This document shows positions 1-8,913 of a DNA stretch of 64,000 bases, one piece after another; the first letter of the stretch is position 1; each line of letters opens with the position of its first letter. This DNA comes from Actinoplanes oblitus (GTDB lineage: Bacteria > Actinomycetota > Actinomycetes > Mycobacteriales > Micromonosporaceae). Position numbers and translations under genes: made by a program. The DNA lies in NCBI RefSeq assembly GCF_030252345.1, contig NZ_CP126980.1, positions 3,983,501 to 4,047,500 on the forward strand, given 5' to 3'. A model generated the notes under the pieces. The model made no database searches and had not been told where the DNA came from. It saw only the letters and a program-made list of their open reading frames with translations.

Positions 1-620
1 AACGCATCTGCCACGACCAGCACGCCATCCAGCGACCCCAGCACCGTCTTGATCAGCCGCAACAGCGGCGTGAACGCGGGGATTTCATTCGACTTCGCGG
101 CGATCTGGACCTGACCGAGCACGATGCCGGTGCTGGTGTCGTAGGCCGAGAGCAGATGGACCTGACGGCCGTCTCCCACCGGGCACCACGCTCGACCTTC
201 CCGTCGACGGCGATGACCCGGTGCCACCAGTGACCAGCCGCCGGGACCAGCACTGTCCGGTTCTGCAGCCAGCACGCCAGGACCTGCGACAACACAGCGG
301 CGTCGATACGGATCAGCAGCCACACCGTCGTCGCGGCGGGTACCCGGCCATCGAATCCGAGCCGGGCCCACACCGTGCGGTCCTGGAACCGTACCCAGTC
401 GCTGACCGCGGCGAACGTGCACGCCCCCGGCGATCACCGCGCACACCGCTGCCGCCAGGATGGCAACCAGGGGATACCGGCGTCCACGCGGATCCCGCGG
501 GTCAGCCACTACCTCCAACGCGATGAACAGACTCCGCCGGTCACCATCGGTGACCGTGGTCGGGCACGGCACGTGTGGGAGTCGTTGCGGCAGCACGATC
601 TCGGTCAGTAATGATGTCAT
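1..620 (-). pseudogene. ISAs1-family transposase, 5' part, frameshifted and cut by the window edge
   Basis: Reading on the minus strand from an ATG at 620, three frames together give an ISAs1-type transposase: an N-terminal 'DPRDPRGRRYPL' block, then 'SDWVRFQDRTVWARLGFDG', then the DDE-domain start 'VIAVDGKVERGAR', then 'LLSAYDTSTGIVLGQVQ'. The frame changes near 418 and again near 185, so no intact protein is made. The 3' half lies outside the window. The family is recognised from the 'DGK..RGAR' and 'G.VLGQ..I..KSNEI' motifs of H-repeat/ISAs1 transposases. No terminal repeat could be identified. Confidence 0.8.
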
Positions 621-747
621 CAGCGGGTGCGGTCCTGTTCTGGCTCATGGTCTTCGCAAACTCATGATCACCAGCGGGCCGCACCCGTCCTACATGGACC
701 CCAGAATCTCGCCAGTTCCCCACCAAAAACCCCAGCTCAAGCACCCC

Positions 748-1656
748 TCAACCGACTACGCAACCGCCCTGAGCCACGGCGCCGGCCTCGGCCACCACCT
801 TGGCGAAGCTGCGCACGAGGTCGGTCTCGGAGGTGTTGCGCCATACCAGTGCCCACCGCGATGGTAAGGCGTCGGTGACCGGTACGTAGACGATGCCTGG
901 CCACGGGTAGTAGTCGGCGGCCTCGGCTTGTGTCAGGGCCATCGTCTGGCTTCCGGCTACCGTGGTCAACCCCTCCTGCCACGTGCTGACGCAGGTCCCG
1001 CGTGGGATCGGGCGGCCGCTGGGGGTGTGGAACGGGACGAGGCTCTCTTCCATGTACTGCGGGATTGGCCCGTTGGGTGCTAGCACCGTGTAGTCGCCGA
1101 GGTCTTCGAGGTGGATGGAGGCATGGCGGGCGAGCGGGTGTGTGTTGGCCATCATTGCCATGATCGGTGTGATGCGCAGGACCGGGCCGACGGTCAGGTC
1201 AGGCTCTCGGACCGGTAGCCAGAGGACACCAATGTCGATTTGGCCGGACCGCAGGGCGGTGAACGGATCTGGCGGATGGACCTCACGGAAGCGGACCTCT
1301 ACCGCGGGCTCCCGGGTGCGGAACTCCTCGATGATGTCGCCGAGGGTTTGTGCGGTCGCGCCCATCGTGCCGAGTGTGAGGCTCCGGCCGGCGCCACGCG
1401 CTGCGGTCGCCGTGGCCTCGATGCCATCCACGATCTGCCGATACGCGGGTTGAAGCTGTGTCCGCAGTTGCACGCCCAGCCGGGTCAGGCGTACGGCGCG
1501 GCTGGTGCGCTCGAACAGCGGCGCGCCGATGCGACGTTCCGTTGTCTTGATCGACTGACTGACCCGTGCTTGCGAGACGTGCAGCCGTTGCGCGGTCCTC
1601 CCGAAGTGCAACTCCTCCGCCAGAGCCAGAAAGATCTCGATATCGCGAAGCTCCAC
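748..1656 (-). CDS. LysR-family transcriptional regulator
   Basis: The predicted 302-aa protein starts with 'VELRDIEIFLALAEELHFG', followed by a winged helix-turn-helix ('AQRLHVSQARVSQSIKTTE') and the typical 'LFERTSRAVRLTRLG' wing. The remainder is a LysR effector-binding domain. The GTG at 1656 is preferred because the family begins at this residue and a G-rich stretch precedes it. An in-frame ATG at 1680 would add eight residues. It is transcribed away from the glyoxalase-like gene at 2021, the usual arrangement when a LysR protein controls its neighbour. The effector cannot be read from the sequence. Confidence 0.88.
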   Translation of the reverse strand: MELRDIEIFLALAEELHFGRTAQRLHVSQARVSQSIKTTERRIGAPLFERTSRAVRLTRLGVQLRTQLQPAYRQIVDGIEATATAARGAGRSLTLGTMGATAQTLGDIIEEFRTREPAVEVRFREVHPPDPFTALRSGQIDIGVLWLPVREPDLTVGPVLRITPIMAMMANTHPLARHASIHLEDLGDYTVLAPNGPIPQYMEESLVPFHTPSGRPIPRGTCVSTWQEGLTTVAGSQTMALTQAEAADYYPWPGIVYVPVTDALPSRWALVWRNTSETDLVRSFAKVVAEAGAVAQGGCVVG

Positions 1657-2020
1657 CTGCACCCCCGTGGCGAACACCATCAGATCATCGACCCTACCGG
1701 TTGTCGCGCGGGGATATCTGTTGTGCCGGTCCGCCGGTTCCCGCGGCTGCGCCGCCTACCCATCGTCTCCCCATAATCGCAGGCTGCGAGGGGCTTCCGG
1801 CTCTGATGAGACGTCGCTGAGGGGTGGTGAAGGCACGGCCGGAACGGTCCGGTCGCCCGCCGATCGTCATCGCCGCCGGCGACGAAGGGCCGCGATAAGC
1901 GATGCGTTATGGCTGGTTACGTTCTTCGCCGTTGATGGTGATGGCCTGGCTGGCCATTCTGGGGACCTCATACGGTCGGCCGTGACGGATACGGCGACCA
2001 CGATGCAGCTGGAGGGCTTT

Positions 2021-2440
2021 GTGCGGTTCACGTTGATGGGCGTGGCGGTTGCCGCCGAGGATCCTGCCGTGAGTGCGGCGTGGTTCGTCGAGCATTTCGG
2101 GTTCAAGGGCGGTATCGACCTGGGCTGGTATGTGAACACGCAACACCCAGAGCACCCGAATCTGAGCTTGGACTTCGTACAGCGAGATCACGAGTCGTGG
2201 CCGCAGGTCACCCGGGGCAAGAATATCGTGGGTACGCTGTTGGCGTTCCTGGTCGCCGACGTCGACGCCGAGTTCGCTCGGCTGACCTCGGCCGGGCTGG
2301 CGGTGGTGATGCCGCTGACGACCGAAGGGTGGGGGCAGCGCCGATTCCAGGTCGCCGGGCCGGACGGGCTGCTGGTGGAGGTGCTGCAGATGGTGGCGCC
2401 GGACCCGCGATGGCTTGCCGACAACGGGCTCGCCGAATGA
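2021..2440 (+). CDS. VOC (glyoxalase/bleomycin-resistance) family protein
   Basis: The 139-aa product has the beta-alpha-beta-beta-beta pattern of VOC proteins: 'FTLMGVAVAAEDP' at the start, 'AAWFVEHFGF', then 'VADVDAEFARLTSAG' and 'QRRFQVAGPDGLLVEVLQ' near the end. The final Val-Glu supplies the usual metal-ligand glutamate position. The GTG at 2021 has GGAGG five bases upstream. The ATG at 2003 is an alternative with no clear ribosome binding site. It lies divergent to the LysR gene. Its substrate is unknown. It could be a dioxygenase-fold resistance protein or a lyase. Confidence 0.85.
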   Translation: MRFTLMGVAVAAEDPAVSAAWFVEHFGFKGGIDLGWYVNTQHPEHPNLSLDFVQRDHESWPQVTRGKNIVGTLLAFLVADVDAEFARLTSAGLAVVMPLTTEGWGQRRFQVAGPDGLLVEVLQMVAPDPRWLADNGLAE

Positions 2441-2487
2441 GCCAGGACCCGTTCCTCGAGACCGAGCGGTTGCGGCTGTGCCGTTGA
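2437..2487 (+). pseudogene. N-terminal stub of a GNAT acetyltransferase
   Basis: The ATG overlaps the VOC stop codon (ATGA) and encodes 'MSQDPFLETERLRLCR' before a stop. 'ETERLRLR' is the classic opening of RimJ/RimL-type GNAT acetyltransferases. Nothing downstream continues the domain in an obvious frame, so I read this as a gene lost after its first 15 codons. Confidence 0.5.
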
Positions 2488-2592
2488 CTGGGAACAGCCC
2501 GGACTGATCGTTGCCGCCGCCGCATGCTGACGGAACGGGGGAACTCGGCTACGAGGTGCCTCCGCTCCGGCGAGCGGCTGCACTTCTACGAA

Positions 2593-2830
2593 TCACCGCG
2601 TGAGGAGCGAGGCCGCCGAGCCGGGCGGCGTCACTACTGCTCCGATGCCAGGCGTGGTCCGGTCAGCCGTGAACAGCAGGCCGGTGAGGGAGTCGACGAT
2701 CCGGTCGTCGTCCTCGGGCTGGCCGGTGGACGGTATCGCGTAGCCGAACATGCCGAGCATCGCGCCGATGGCGGCGGCGATCAGGTGCGGTTCGCCGAGC
2801 AGCCAACGCCCCTGGTCTCGCCCATGACGC
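2593..2830 (-). pseudogene. C-terminal fragment of a TetR-type regulator
   Basis: The minus strand encodes 'LLGEPHLIAAAIGAMLG', an acidic loop and 'IVDSLTGLLFTA', which resembles the C-terminal ligand domain of TetR regulators. No helix-turn-helix is present upstream. The open frame simply runs into the antisense of the monooxygenase gene. A TetR regulator next to and divergent from a flavin monooxygenase is a common pair, so this is probably the remains of its repressor. The fold assignment rests on weak motif likeness. Confidence 0.4.
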
Positions 2831-2941
2831 AAGACTTCCCCCCGACTCAGACCAAGATGGGAACCCATCGCACATGCGACAGCACACATTCGGTGAATGG
2901 CCGCAGCGTGGCCGCGCCGCACACCGCAGCGAGGTGGAGCG

Positions 2942-4477
2942 GTGACCGACGCCGACGTGATCATTGTCGGGGCCGGCCCAACCGGCCTCATGCTGGCCAA
3001 CGAACTGCGCCTGGCCGGTGTACGGCCGCTGGTGCTGGAACGGCAGCCGAAGCGGCGCGACACCCCCAAGGCTGGCGGCCTCGGGGGTCAGATCCTCGAA
3101 CTGCTGCGATACCGGGGTCTCCTGGAGCGGTTCGTGGCGGCGTGCGACGGCCCCGAGCCGGCCGCCCGGTTCCCATTCGGCGGCCTGCACCTGGACCTCA
3201 CCGGACTGGCGGACCCGCCGCTGCGCGCCCTGCCGCTGAACCAACAGCGGCTGGAGAGCCTGCTCGACGACCTCGCTGGCGAACTCGGAGTCGAGATCCG
3301 TCGCGGACACGAAGCGGTCGCCGTCCGCCAGGACGCCGCCGCGGTGACCATGGACATCAGTGGCCCGGACGGGCCGTACCGGCTGCGCGCCTGCTACGCG
3401 GTGGGCTGCGACGGCGCACGCAGCCGAATGCGTGACCGGGTCGGCATCGCGTTTCCGGGCACCGACTATGCCGAGGTCAACCGCCTGGCACTGGTCACTG
3501 TGCCCGACACCGTCACCGTGCTCGACGGCGGCGGAATCGACGTCCCGGACTTCGGCACGATCCAGACAGGCTTCACCCGGACGGGCACCGGCCTGTTCGG
3601 CCTCAGCGCGTCACCCGGCTCCAAGGTCGTGTCCGTCTACACCGTTGAGGACGAGACCACCGACTACGACGACGACCAGCCGATGACCGTGCCTGAGCTG
3701 CAACACAGTGTTCGGCGGGTCCTCGGCGCGCACCTGCCCGTCGGCGGAGCGCTCCGGCTGTCACGGTTCACCTTTAAGGCCAGGCTGGCCGAACGGTACC
3801 GCAGCGGTCGAGTCCTGCTCGCTGGAGACGCGGCGCACCTCTTCCCGGCCACCGGTGTGGCGATCAACGCCGGCATGCTCGACGCGGTGAACCTCGCCTG
3901 GAAGCTCGCCGCCGACATCCACGGCTGGGCACCGGCCGACCTGTTGGACACCTACGACCACGAACGCCGCCTCGCCGGCACCCGCACCATGCTGCACACG
4001 CAGGCCCAGGTCGCACTGCGCCGCGGGCACGACCCGGCCGCCGAAGCGCTGCGGACCGTTGTGCAGGAACTACTCACGGATGAGCAGCCCTTGCGGCGGA
4101 TGGCGGCGCTCGTCGCCGGCGCCGACATCCGCTACCCCACGCCGGGCTCACGCCCCCACCCGCTCGTCGGCGCCTTCGCACCCGACCTCACCCTGCACAC
4201 CGACCGGGGCGTGACCACCGTCGCGGAACTCGCGCAATCCGCCCGACCCATCCTGCTCGATCTCGCCGACCGCCCGGACCTGTGCCAGGCCGCCGAGCCT
4301 TGGCGGCACCGCATCGATCTCCACGCCGCCAAGACCGACCAGCGTCCGGCCGACATGCTCCTGATCCGCCCGGACGCCTACATCGCCTGGATTGCCACCC
4401 TCGACGAACCCACCGACACCGCCGAACCGGCGCTGCGGGAGGCCCTCACCTTTTGGTTCGGCACGCCCATAGCATGA
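2942..4477 (+). CDS. FAD-dependent class A aromatic monooxygenase
   Basis: The 511-aa product shows the three fingerprints of p-hydroxybenzoate-hydroxylase-fold enzymes: the GXGXXG dinucleotide motif 'VIIVGAGPTGLMLANEL' at the N-terminus, the DG motif 'CDGARSRMRDRVGI', and the GD motif 'RVLLAGDAAHLFPATG'. A thioredoxin-like C-terminal domain follows, as in rifampicin or anthracycline hydroxylases. The start is a GTG at 2942 with GGTGGAG just upstream. It would hydroxylate an aromatic or polyketide substrate using NAD(P)H and O2. The substrate is unknown. A possible TetR repressor remnant lies immediately upstream on the other strand. Confidence 0.9.
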   Translation: MTDADVIIVGAGPTGLMLANELRLAGVRPLVLERQPKRRDTPKAGGLGGQILELLRYRGLLERFVAACDGPEPAARFPFGGLHLDLTGLADPPLRALPLNQQRLESLLDDLAGELGVEIRRGHEAVAVRQDAAAVTMDISGPDGPYRLRACYAVGCDGARSRMRDRVGIAFPGTDYAEVNRLALVTVPDTVTVLDGGGIDVPDFGTIQTGFTRTGTGLFGLSASPGSKVVSVYTVEDETTDYDDDQPMTVPELQHSVRRVLGAHLPVGGALRLSRFTFKARLAERYRSGRVLLAGDAAHLFPATGVAINAGMLDAVNLAWKLAADIHGWAPADLLDTYDHERRLAGTRTMLHTQAQVALRRGHDPAAEALRTVVQELLTDEQPLRRMAALVAGADIRYPTPGSRPHPLVGAFAPDLTLHTDRGVTTVAELAQSARPILLDLADRPDLCQAAEPWRHRIDLHAAKTDQRPADMLLIRPDAYIAWIATLDEPTDTAEPALREALTFWFGTPIA

Positions 4478-4490
4478 CGGGCCGCCGACA

Positions 4491-4877
4491 TTGCGCACAC
4501 GGCACGGCCCGGCTGGCACAGCGTGTAGCTTCGGTGATGTCGGAGCGCCCGGCGCACCGCAGGGTTCGCTGCTGGCGCAGTGGTTCGGCCCGTCCCCGCT
4601 GCGTGACGGTCGTGTCTCTCGTCTGGAGCTCAGTCTGCAGGTCCGGCAGCAGCCAGACTGGTACGAGCACGTCGAAGCGATCATCCGAGACCTGAAGGCG
4701 GCGCTGTCCGGCGCAGACGTCGGCCAGGCCTTCCCGGTAAACGGGTCGCTGCGGACATATGCGAACCATGGATGGGTTCCCACATTGAGGCCACTACCTG
4801 TTCGTGTTGGCCGCTTCAAGAGAACCGCTGACCCGCCCGCGGCCAGGTGGGGTCCAATGGTAGACGTGAAGGGGTGA
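4491..4877 (+). CDS. Hypothetical protein or gene fragment
   Basis: An open frame of 128 codons begins with a TTG. Codons from about 4537 to 4750 have the strong G/C third-base bias of real genes here ('SRLELSLQVRQQPDWYEHV' region), while both ends look non-coding. This may be the middle of a gene truncated at both ends. I recognise no family. It lies 14 bases after the monooxygenase and 24 bases before the LRV-repeat gene. Confidence 0.3.
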   Translation: MRTRHGPAGTACSFGDVGAPGAPQGSLLAQWFGPSPLRDGRVSRLELSLQVRQQPDWYEHVEAIIRDLKAALSGADVGQAFPVNGSLRTYANHGWVPTLRPLPVRVGRFKRTADPPAARWGPMVDVKG

Positions 4878-4900
4878 GGAACCCGGATAAGGAAGCGGTT

Positions 4901-5680
4901 GTGCACCAAGAAAGCCTCCTCAGGGATTCCACGAGTAAGCGTGTCGCGACGCGGCTTGCCGTGGCGGAGAATTCGGAGACGCCACCCGGGATCATCGAAC
5001 GCCTGGCCGTCGACCCGTCGAAGAGAATTCGCCGGGCCGTTGCCGTTCGCTCGGATCTGACGCGAACGGTGCTTAACAAGCTCGCGTCGGACGACGACAG
5101 GGATGTGCGGGAAGCGGTGGCAGCTAACCCGGCGACATCCCGAGAAGACCTGATCCGGCTCGTCGGCGATCCGCACCCGCACGTCCGCTGGAAGGTGGCC
5201 GACAATCCCGGGTGCGACGAAAACGTGCAGCGCGCCATCTGCGCGTCCCCCGACGAGAATCTTCGCTTCAAGCTCGTCTACCGCAAAGACCTTGCCCTCG
5301 ACGTAGCAGCGGCGCTCGTTGCCGACAGCTCCGTCAACGTCCGCAGTGAACTTGCCTTCGAAACGGCTGATCCGGTCGCCTTGGCCGCCTTGAGCGCCGA
5401 CTCCGTCGCCAAGGTAAGAGCCGGCGCGGCAATGAACGCCCGCACGACGGCCGAGCAACGCCGCGTCCTCGCCAGGGATCGCTCAGCGCTGGTCCGGTCC
5501 GCACTCGTTCGCGCCGTCACCCTGGAGGAGGAGGACCTCCAGCGGCTCGCCCGAGATCGATCGGTAGAGGTCCGGTGGTGGATGGCCACCGCGCTCATCA
5601 CCCCACCACACATCCGCGCCATCCTCAGACAGGACCCCGACGCGTCAGTCCGCTCGCAGGCAGAGCATCCCTCCTGCTGA
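4901..5680 (+). CDS. LRV (leucine-rich repeat variant) repeat protein
   Basis: The 259-aa product consists almost entirely of about nine repeats of 23-25 residues with the pattern 'VR.AVA.NP.T..E.L..LA.D', for example 'VREAVAANPATSREDLIRLV' and 'VRWKVADNPGCDENVQ'. This is the LRV class of helical repeat, which forms a superhelix used for protein binding. The GTG at 4901 has AAGGAAG five bases upstream. A GTG at 4874 is in frame but poorly served. The family gives no enzymatic role, and the partner is unknown. Confidence 0.8.
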   Translation: MHQESLLRDSTSKRVATRLAVAENSETPPGIIERLAVDPSKRIRRAVAVRSDLTRTVLNKLASDDDRDVREAVAANPATSREDLIRLVGDPHPHVRWKVADNPGCDENVQRAICASPDENLRFKLVYRKDLALDVAAALVADSSVNVRSELAFETADPVALAALSADSVAKVRAGAAMNARTTAEQRRVLARDRSALVRSALVRAVTLEEEDLQRLARDRSVEVRWWMATALITPPHIRAILRQDPDASVRSQAEHPSC

Positions 5681-5857
5681 ATCGACTCGCCGGCGTATCG
5701 GCAGACGGCACAGCCCCGTTACTGCTCACCGTGCCTATTCTTGGCACTATCAACTGCCGAGTTGAGTGAGTCGCAGGCATCCGTAACATAGGCGCCGCCG
5801 TGCAGGTTCGGCTACGGTTGCATCAGCGACTGGGCCGTTAATTTATGTAGACATGGG

Positions 5858-5885
5858 GGAGCCGATTTCGGTCTCGGCTCCTTTA
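5858..5885 (+). terminator. Rho-independent-like hairpin
   Basis: GGAGCCGA (5858-5865) pairs with TCGGCTCC (5874-5881) around an 8-base loop and is followed by TTTAT. It sits between the convergent LRV-repeat gene and the Phd-like gene and could end transcription of either. The T-run is on the plus-strand side. Confidence 0.5.
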
Positions 5886-5888
5886 TCT

Positions 5889-6632
5889 CTAACGCTCACC
5901 CTGGCGTAGTTGATCATCGCCCTCGCCGGAATGGCCACGCACCGCTTCTCGACTAACCTCCTCCTGGAAATCAAACATGATAGCGTCGGCTGCACCTTCG
6001 CCCTCTTCCTCATCGGTGAGATCGGCAAGGATGCGGCAAACCTGCAGCCACGCTACTAACTCGTGAGGTCCCACGGGAACGCCGATCGTGTTTCGCCAGT
6101 CAGCAGCCGATTCGCCTACCAAGATAATCTCGGTCAGGCCGCCCATTACCAGCGGTGCTACAAGAGCATCCATCATGCCGGCCGATACCGCACGGCGGAC
6201 GATCTGCCACGGAAGATCGCGATAATCATTCGTCTCATCTTCGTTCTCTTTAGCGATTTCATCTAGTTCAGCAGGAGTTTTCAAGAGGCAGTAGGCCATG
6301 GACATGAGAGCTCCGACAAGTGCGCGGGGGGATGAGCCAGGGGATCGCCTGCCATGAGCCTTCAGTTCAGCTGCGCCTGCCCGTATGGCAGTGATGAGCT
6401 GGAGCGCCTGCCATAGGTCGCCGGGCACCTGGACCTCAGTGGTAAGTCCCGCCGGGAAGACCTCCGCATACTCGCGCCACTTCTGGGCGGTCGGCGGGGT
6501 CAGCTTGGCAACAGGCTTGCCGTGCCGAAGGATAGTGATCCATTCACCGCTTGCCGCTCGATCGACAAGCTTAGGTAGATTTCCTCGTGCGAATGTGAAA
6601 GAAACTAAGGTTTCATGTTCACCAGCCGTCAT
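5889..6632 (-). CDS. Phd/YefM-like antitoxin domain fused to an unknown C-terminal domain
   Basis: The 247-aa product begins with about 55 residues matching the Phd/YefM antitoxin fold: 'LPKLVDRAASGEWITILRHG' followed by 'KPVAKLTPP', the hallmark of DNA-binding antitoxins. The rest is an acidic, helical region of about 190 residues that I do not recognise. The ATG at 6632 is chosen because it starts the domain. It has no clear Shine-Dalgarno sequence and may be leaderless. No Doc, RelE or PIN toxin is adjacent, so it is either an orphan or a self-contained regulator. Local base composition is lower in GC than its neighbours, which suggests transfer. Confidence 0.65.
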   Translation of the reverse strand: MTAGEHETLVSFTFARGNLPKLVDRAASGEWITILRHGKPVAKLTPPTAQKWREYAEVFPAGLTTEVQVPGDLWQALQLITAIRAGAAELKAHGRRSPGSSPRALVGALMSMAYCLLKTPAELDEIAKENEDETNDYRDLPWQIVRRAVSAGMMDALVAPLVMGGLTEIILVGESAADWRNTIGVPVGPHELVAWLQVCRILADLTDEEEGEGAADAIMFDFQEEVSREAVRGHSGEGDDQLRQGER

Positions 6633-7079
6633 GGGTAAATGGTATCGAAGGCCAGTGTGGCGTACGTCTTGTACATGCCTGTACAGATCGGAACTTGTGC
6701 GTTTGGTCGACGGCGATGAAGTATGTAAGGGCGCCTCCGCCACCAAGGAGTGCATATGCCGAGTAGCAAATGAGGAAAGATGGAACCTGTGCTTGAAGAG
6801 GCTTTCCGATTAGTGCGGTACGCCATATCGAACAATGCAAGAACGTTGCGATTAATGATTCTAATGATTGTGGCAATTATTGGGTGCCATATATTCTTGT
6901 AGGGACAAGATTGGCTTGAAGGTCTGCTGGGCGGATCTCCGAGCTGCCCGTGCGAATGGGCGCATCCGTGGGCATTGCGTAGTTCCTAGATTTGCGCCTC
7001 TGGGTTGGAGACGGCGCCCTCTTCTGCCGCCGACCGTCCGCGCGGCCTGGTGGGAACTCCCGTATGAGGTTGCGGCTCC
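6633..7079. other. Intergenic, lower-GC stretch
   Basis: No gene is supported here. Bases 6810-6900 are clearly AT-richer than the surroundings. It presumably holds the promoter of the Phd-like gene at its left end. Open frames across it lack codon bias. Confidence 0.4.
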
Positions 7080-7331
7080 TCAGAGCGGAGCATGTTCGCC
7101 AGCGAGGCGGACTCTTGCCTGTTCAACCAGTTCTCGGTATCTGGGGCGGAATGGCTCAACCAATTCGCGCTCCAGCAGAGCGGAGAAGTTCCACAACGCC
7201 ACCTCTTCGCCACGATGCTCCGGCGGCACAACCCGATCTCGATCCTCGCACCGGTGCAGCCACTCGAACTGTACTAGGGCTTCATCGGAGGTCAGTCGAA
7301 GTGTGACTGCATGTTCGTCGTCAGTTGACAT
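7080..7331 (-). CDS. Small conserved-looking hypothetical protein
   Basis: The 83-aa product opens with 'MSTDDEHAVTLRLTSDEALV' and contains 'VALWNFSALLERELVEPFRP'. Codon bias fits the genome. The N-terminal half looks like a small alpha/beta domain ('RLTSDEALVQFEWLHRCED'). I do not know a function. The sequence upstream (7340-7530, minus strand) has short coding-like pieces in two frames that may be a decayed neighbouring gene. Confidence 0.6.
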   Translation of the reverse strand: MSTDDEHAVTLRLTSDEALVQFEWLHRCEDRDRVVPPEHRGEEVALWNFSALLERELVEPFRPRYRELVEQARVRLAGEHAPL

Positions 7332-7587
7332 GCGCGGAGGGTGCCAGCTCGATCATGGCGGCTCAACCGATTTCGCAGATGACCAGGTCGACGAGCGATT
7401 TCAGTGCGCTCATCCGCCATGCGTGAGCGAGCCGGCAGTGCCGTCGCTCCACTGAGTGGGTGTCCCCAGGTACCACGCGCACCGGCCACGATCCGCACGG
7501 ACTCTTCACGTACTTGGAGGTTGATCACCGCACCACGGTAACGGCACCTTCCTACGCAAGATCAGTAACGGTATTCGCGCCCGAGTC

Positions 7588-7626
7588 GAGTTTCGGGCTC
7601 TAGCGCGAATTCCGTGATTGATCTTG
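7588..7626 (+). repeat. Solitary ISL3-type terminal repeat (copy A)
   Basis: These 39 bases match 52683-52721 at 33 positions (shared cores GAGTTTCGGG, TCT.GCGCGAA and TGATTGATCTTG). The second copy sits just 5' of an ISL3 transposase relic, so this is read as an ISL3-family end facing right. Confidence 0.6.
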
Positions 7627-7630
7627 CTGG

Positions 7631-8029
7631 CTATGGCGCTTGGGTAGTGCTTCGTCGGCTTCTGACGTAGTCCATGTATTCCTCGCCGGCCACCGCGTGG
7701 TTGACCCAGCGCTGGGGATCCGCGTCGGTGAGGTGCTCGGCGAGCGCCATCGCTTCTTCCGCGTCTCCGCTACGGGCTAACTCTCGGCCTTCGCCGACGT
7801 ACGCCTCGTCGGTGGGGTCAAGCGAGAGGAGATTGGGCAGGTCGCCTACCCGTTCGTCATCAGGGTCTTGCACGGTGTGGAGCGAGACTCGGTATTGCCT
7901 GTTCATGGGGCTGATCGCCACCCACCGGATGGCTCGTTCGCCGCTGATCTCGACGCCGCCGAGGAACTGTTCGATGCCGTTGCCTCGGCGCAGAGCGCCG
8001 ATCGCGAACTGCCGGGTGAGATAGCGCAT
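7631..8029 (-). CDS. Conserved-looking hypothetical protein inside an ISL3-end-bounded unit
   Basis: The 132-aa product begins 'MRYLTRQFAIGALRRGNGIE', has a central 'IRWVAISPMNRQYRVSLH' sheet-like segment, and ends with 'DPQRWVNHAVAGEEYMDYV'. Codon usage is good and the length is typical of similar actinobacterial hypotheticals I have seen. Function unknown. It lies between an ISL3-type end at 7588 and an inverted ISL3-type end at 8134-8160, so it may have moved as a passenger. Confidence 0.72.
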   Translation of the reverse strand: MRYLTRQFAIGALRRGNGIEQFLGGVEISGERAIRWVAISPMNRQYRVSLHTVQDPDDERVGDLPNLLSLDPTDEAYVGEGRELARSGDAEEAMALAEHLTDADPQRWVNHAVAGEEYMDYVRSRRSTTQAP

Positions 8030-8066
8030 CGGGAGAGCCTAGTGCCGACCTGCTCGCTCGCTGGTC

Positions 8067-8160
8067 AACCAGCGAGTAGGACGCGCTTTCGCAGCACGTC
8101 GAATCCGGCTCGCCCGTACATCTGTCGCTTGATGTCCGCGCCAGAACCCGGCTCTCGCGG
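8067..8160 (-). pseudogene. ISL3 transposase C-terminal stub with an adjoining ISL3-type end
   Basis: On the minus strand 'DIKRQMYGRAGFDVLRKRVL' then a stop is the characteristic ISL3 transposase C-terminus. Directly upstream, CGCGAG then GGGTTCTGGCGCG (8160 down to 8137) copies the ISL3 end seen at 52682. The junction looks like an internally deleted ISL3 element that kept one end and the last two dozen codons. Confidence 0.6.
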
Positions 8161-8207
8161 ACATGGTCAGCCTCGACCGCGCGTTGTCCCGCCGGTAGCC
8201 GGGTTCG

Positions 8208-8699
8208 TTACCGGCGGTCGGCGTGGCGAGCGTTCCGGAACACCTGGACGCCGACCACGAAGCTACCGGCGATCAGGAAGAACAAACCGCCGAAGCGGAG
8301 CTCGCCGACGTGGTTCCCGGGTGCGGCGGCGGTGTCGAAATTCAGGTCGCCGCCCTGGATGTGCATGAGAACGCCCTGGTAGAACGTCGCCCGCACGGGA
8401 AGGCCGGCCACCTCATCGAGTGGTCCGTGCAGCAGCACCGCGGCCGAGACCTGACGGCCGCCGACGATCATCGAGGCCTGCTCGCGCGTCAGCGCGGTCA
8501 TCGTGGCGTCGACGGTGATCCGGCAGTTCGCCGAGGTGAACACCTGGCCCTGCGAACACGTGGGGGCATGCCGGAACCGGTCCTGGGCGACGGCGCCGTA
8601 GGGCGACACGACCAACAAGGCGATGCCAAGAATCCAACTGAGGACCAACACCGGTAGTGCCTTGCTTACGACAGATCCGTTCGCCCTCACACTCTCCAT
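8208..8699 (-). CDS. Two-helix membrane protein with extracytoplasmic domain
   Basis: The 163-aa product has a membrane segment near residues 13-35 ('VLVLSWILGIALLVV'), about 85 residues outside with two cysteines ('TCSQGQVFTSANCR'), and a second membrane segment near the C-terminus ('GGLFFLIAGSFVVGV') before a basic tail. The ATG at 8699 has CGGAG seven bases upstream. No family recognised; the two cysteines may form a disulphide. It is separated from the HNH endonuclease gene by about 215 bases and reads the same way. Confidence 0.7.
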   Translation of the reverse strand: MESVRANGSVVSKALPVLVLSWILGIALLVVSPYGAVAQDRFRHAPTCSQGQVFTSANCRITVDATMTALTREQASMIVGGRQVSAAVLLHGPLDEVAGLPVRATFYQGVLMHIQGGDLNFDTAAAPGNHVGELRFGGLFFLIAGSFVVGVQVFRNARHADRR

Positions 8700-8913
8700 G
8701 ATCACACTCCGGCGCTCGCCGACGGCATACGCACGTGCCATGCCGTACGGCCACCTAGCCGTCGTTCCGTGATCACGTCCGCCGGTGCTGTCCCTGTAAC
8801 CACCCGCCGACCCCGCGACAGTACGAACAGTGACGATCCTGCGCACGGCTGGCGCACCATCAACGCGGCTATGAGAGTGAGTGGGACAGTCCTGGCTCGA
8901 GCCCACTGGAAGT

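Noticed and set aside
4148..5458. A 436-codon minus-strand frame opposite the LRV-repeat gene
   Set aside because: No domain, and its composition is explained by the LRV gene and the monooxygenase end on the other strand.
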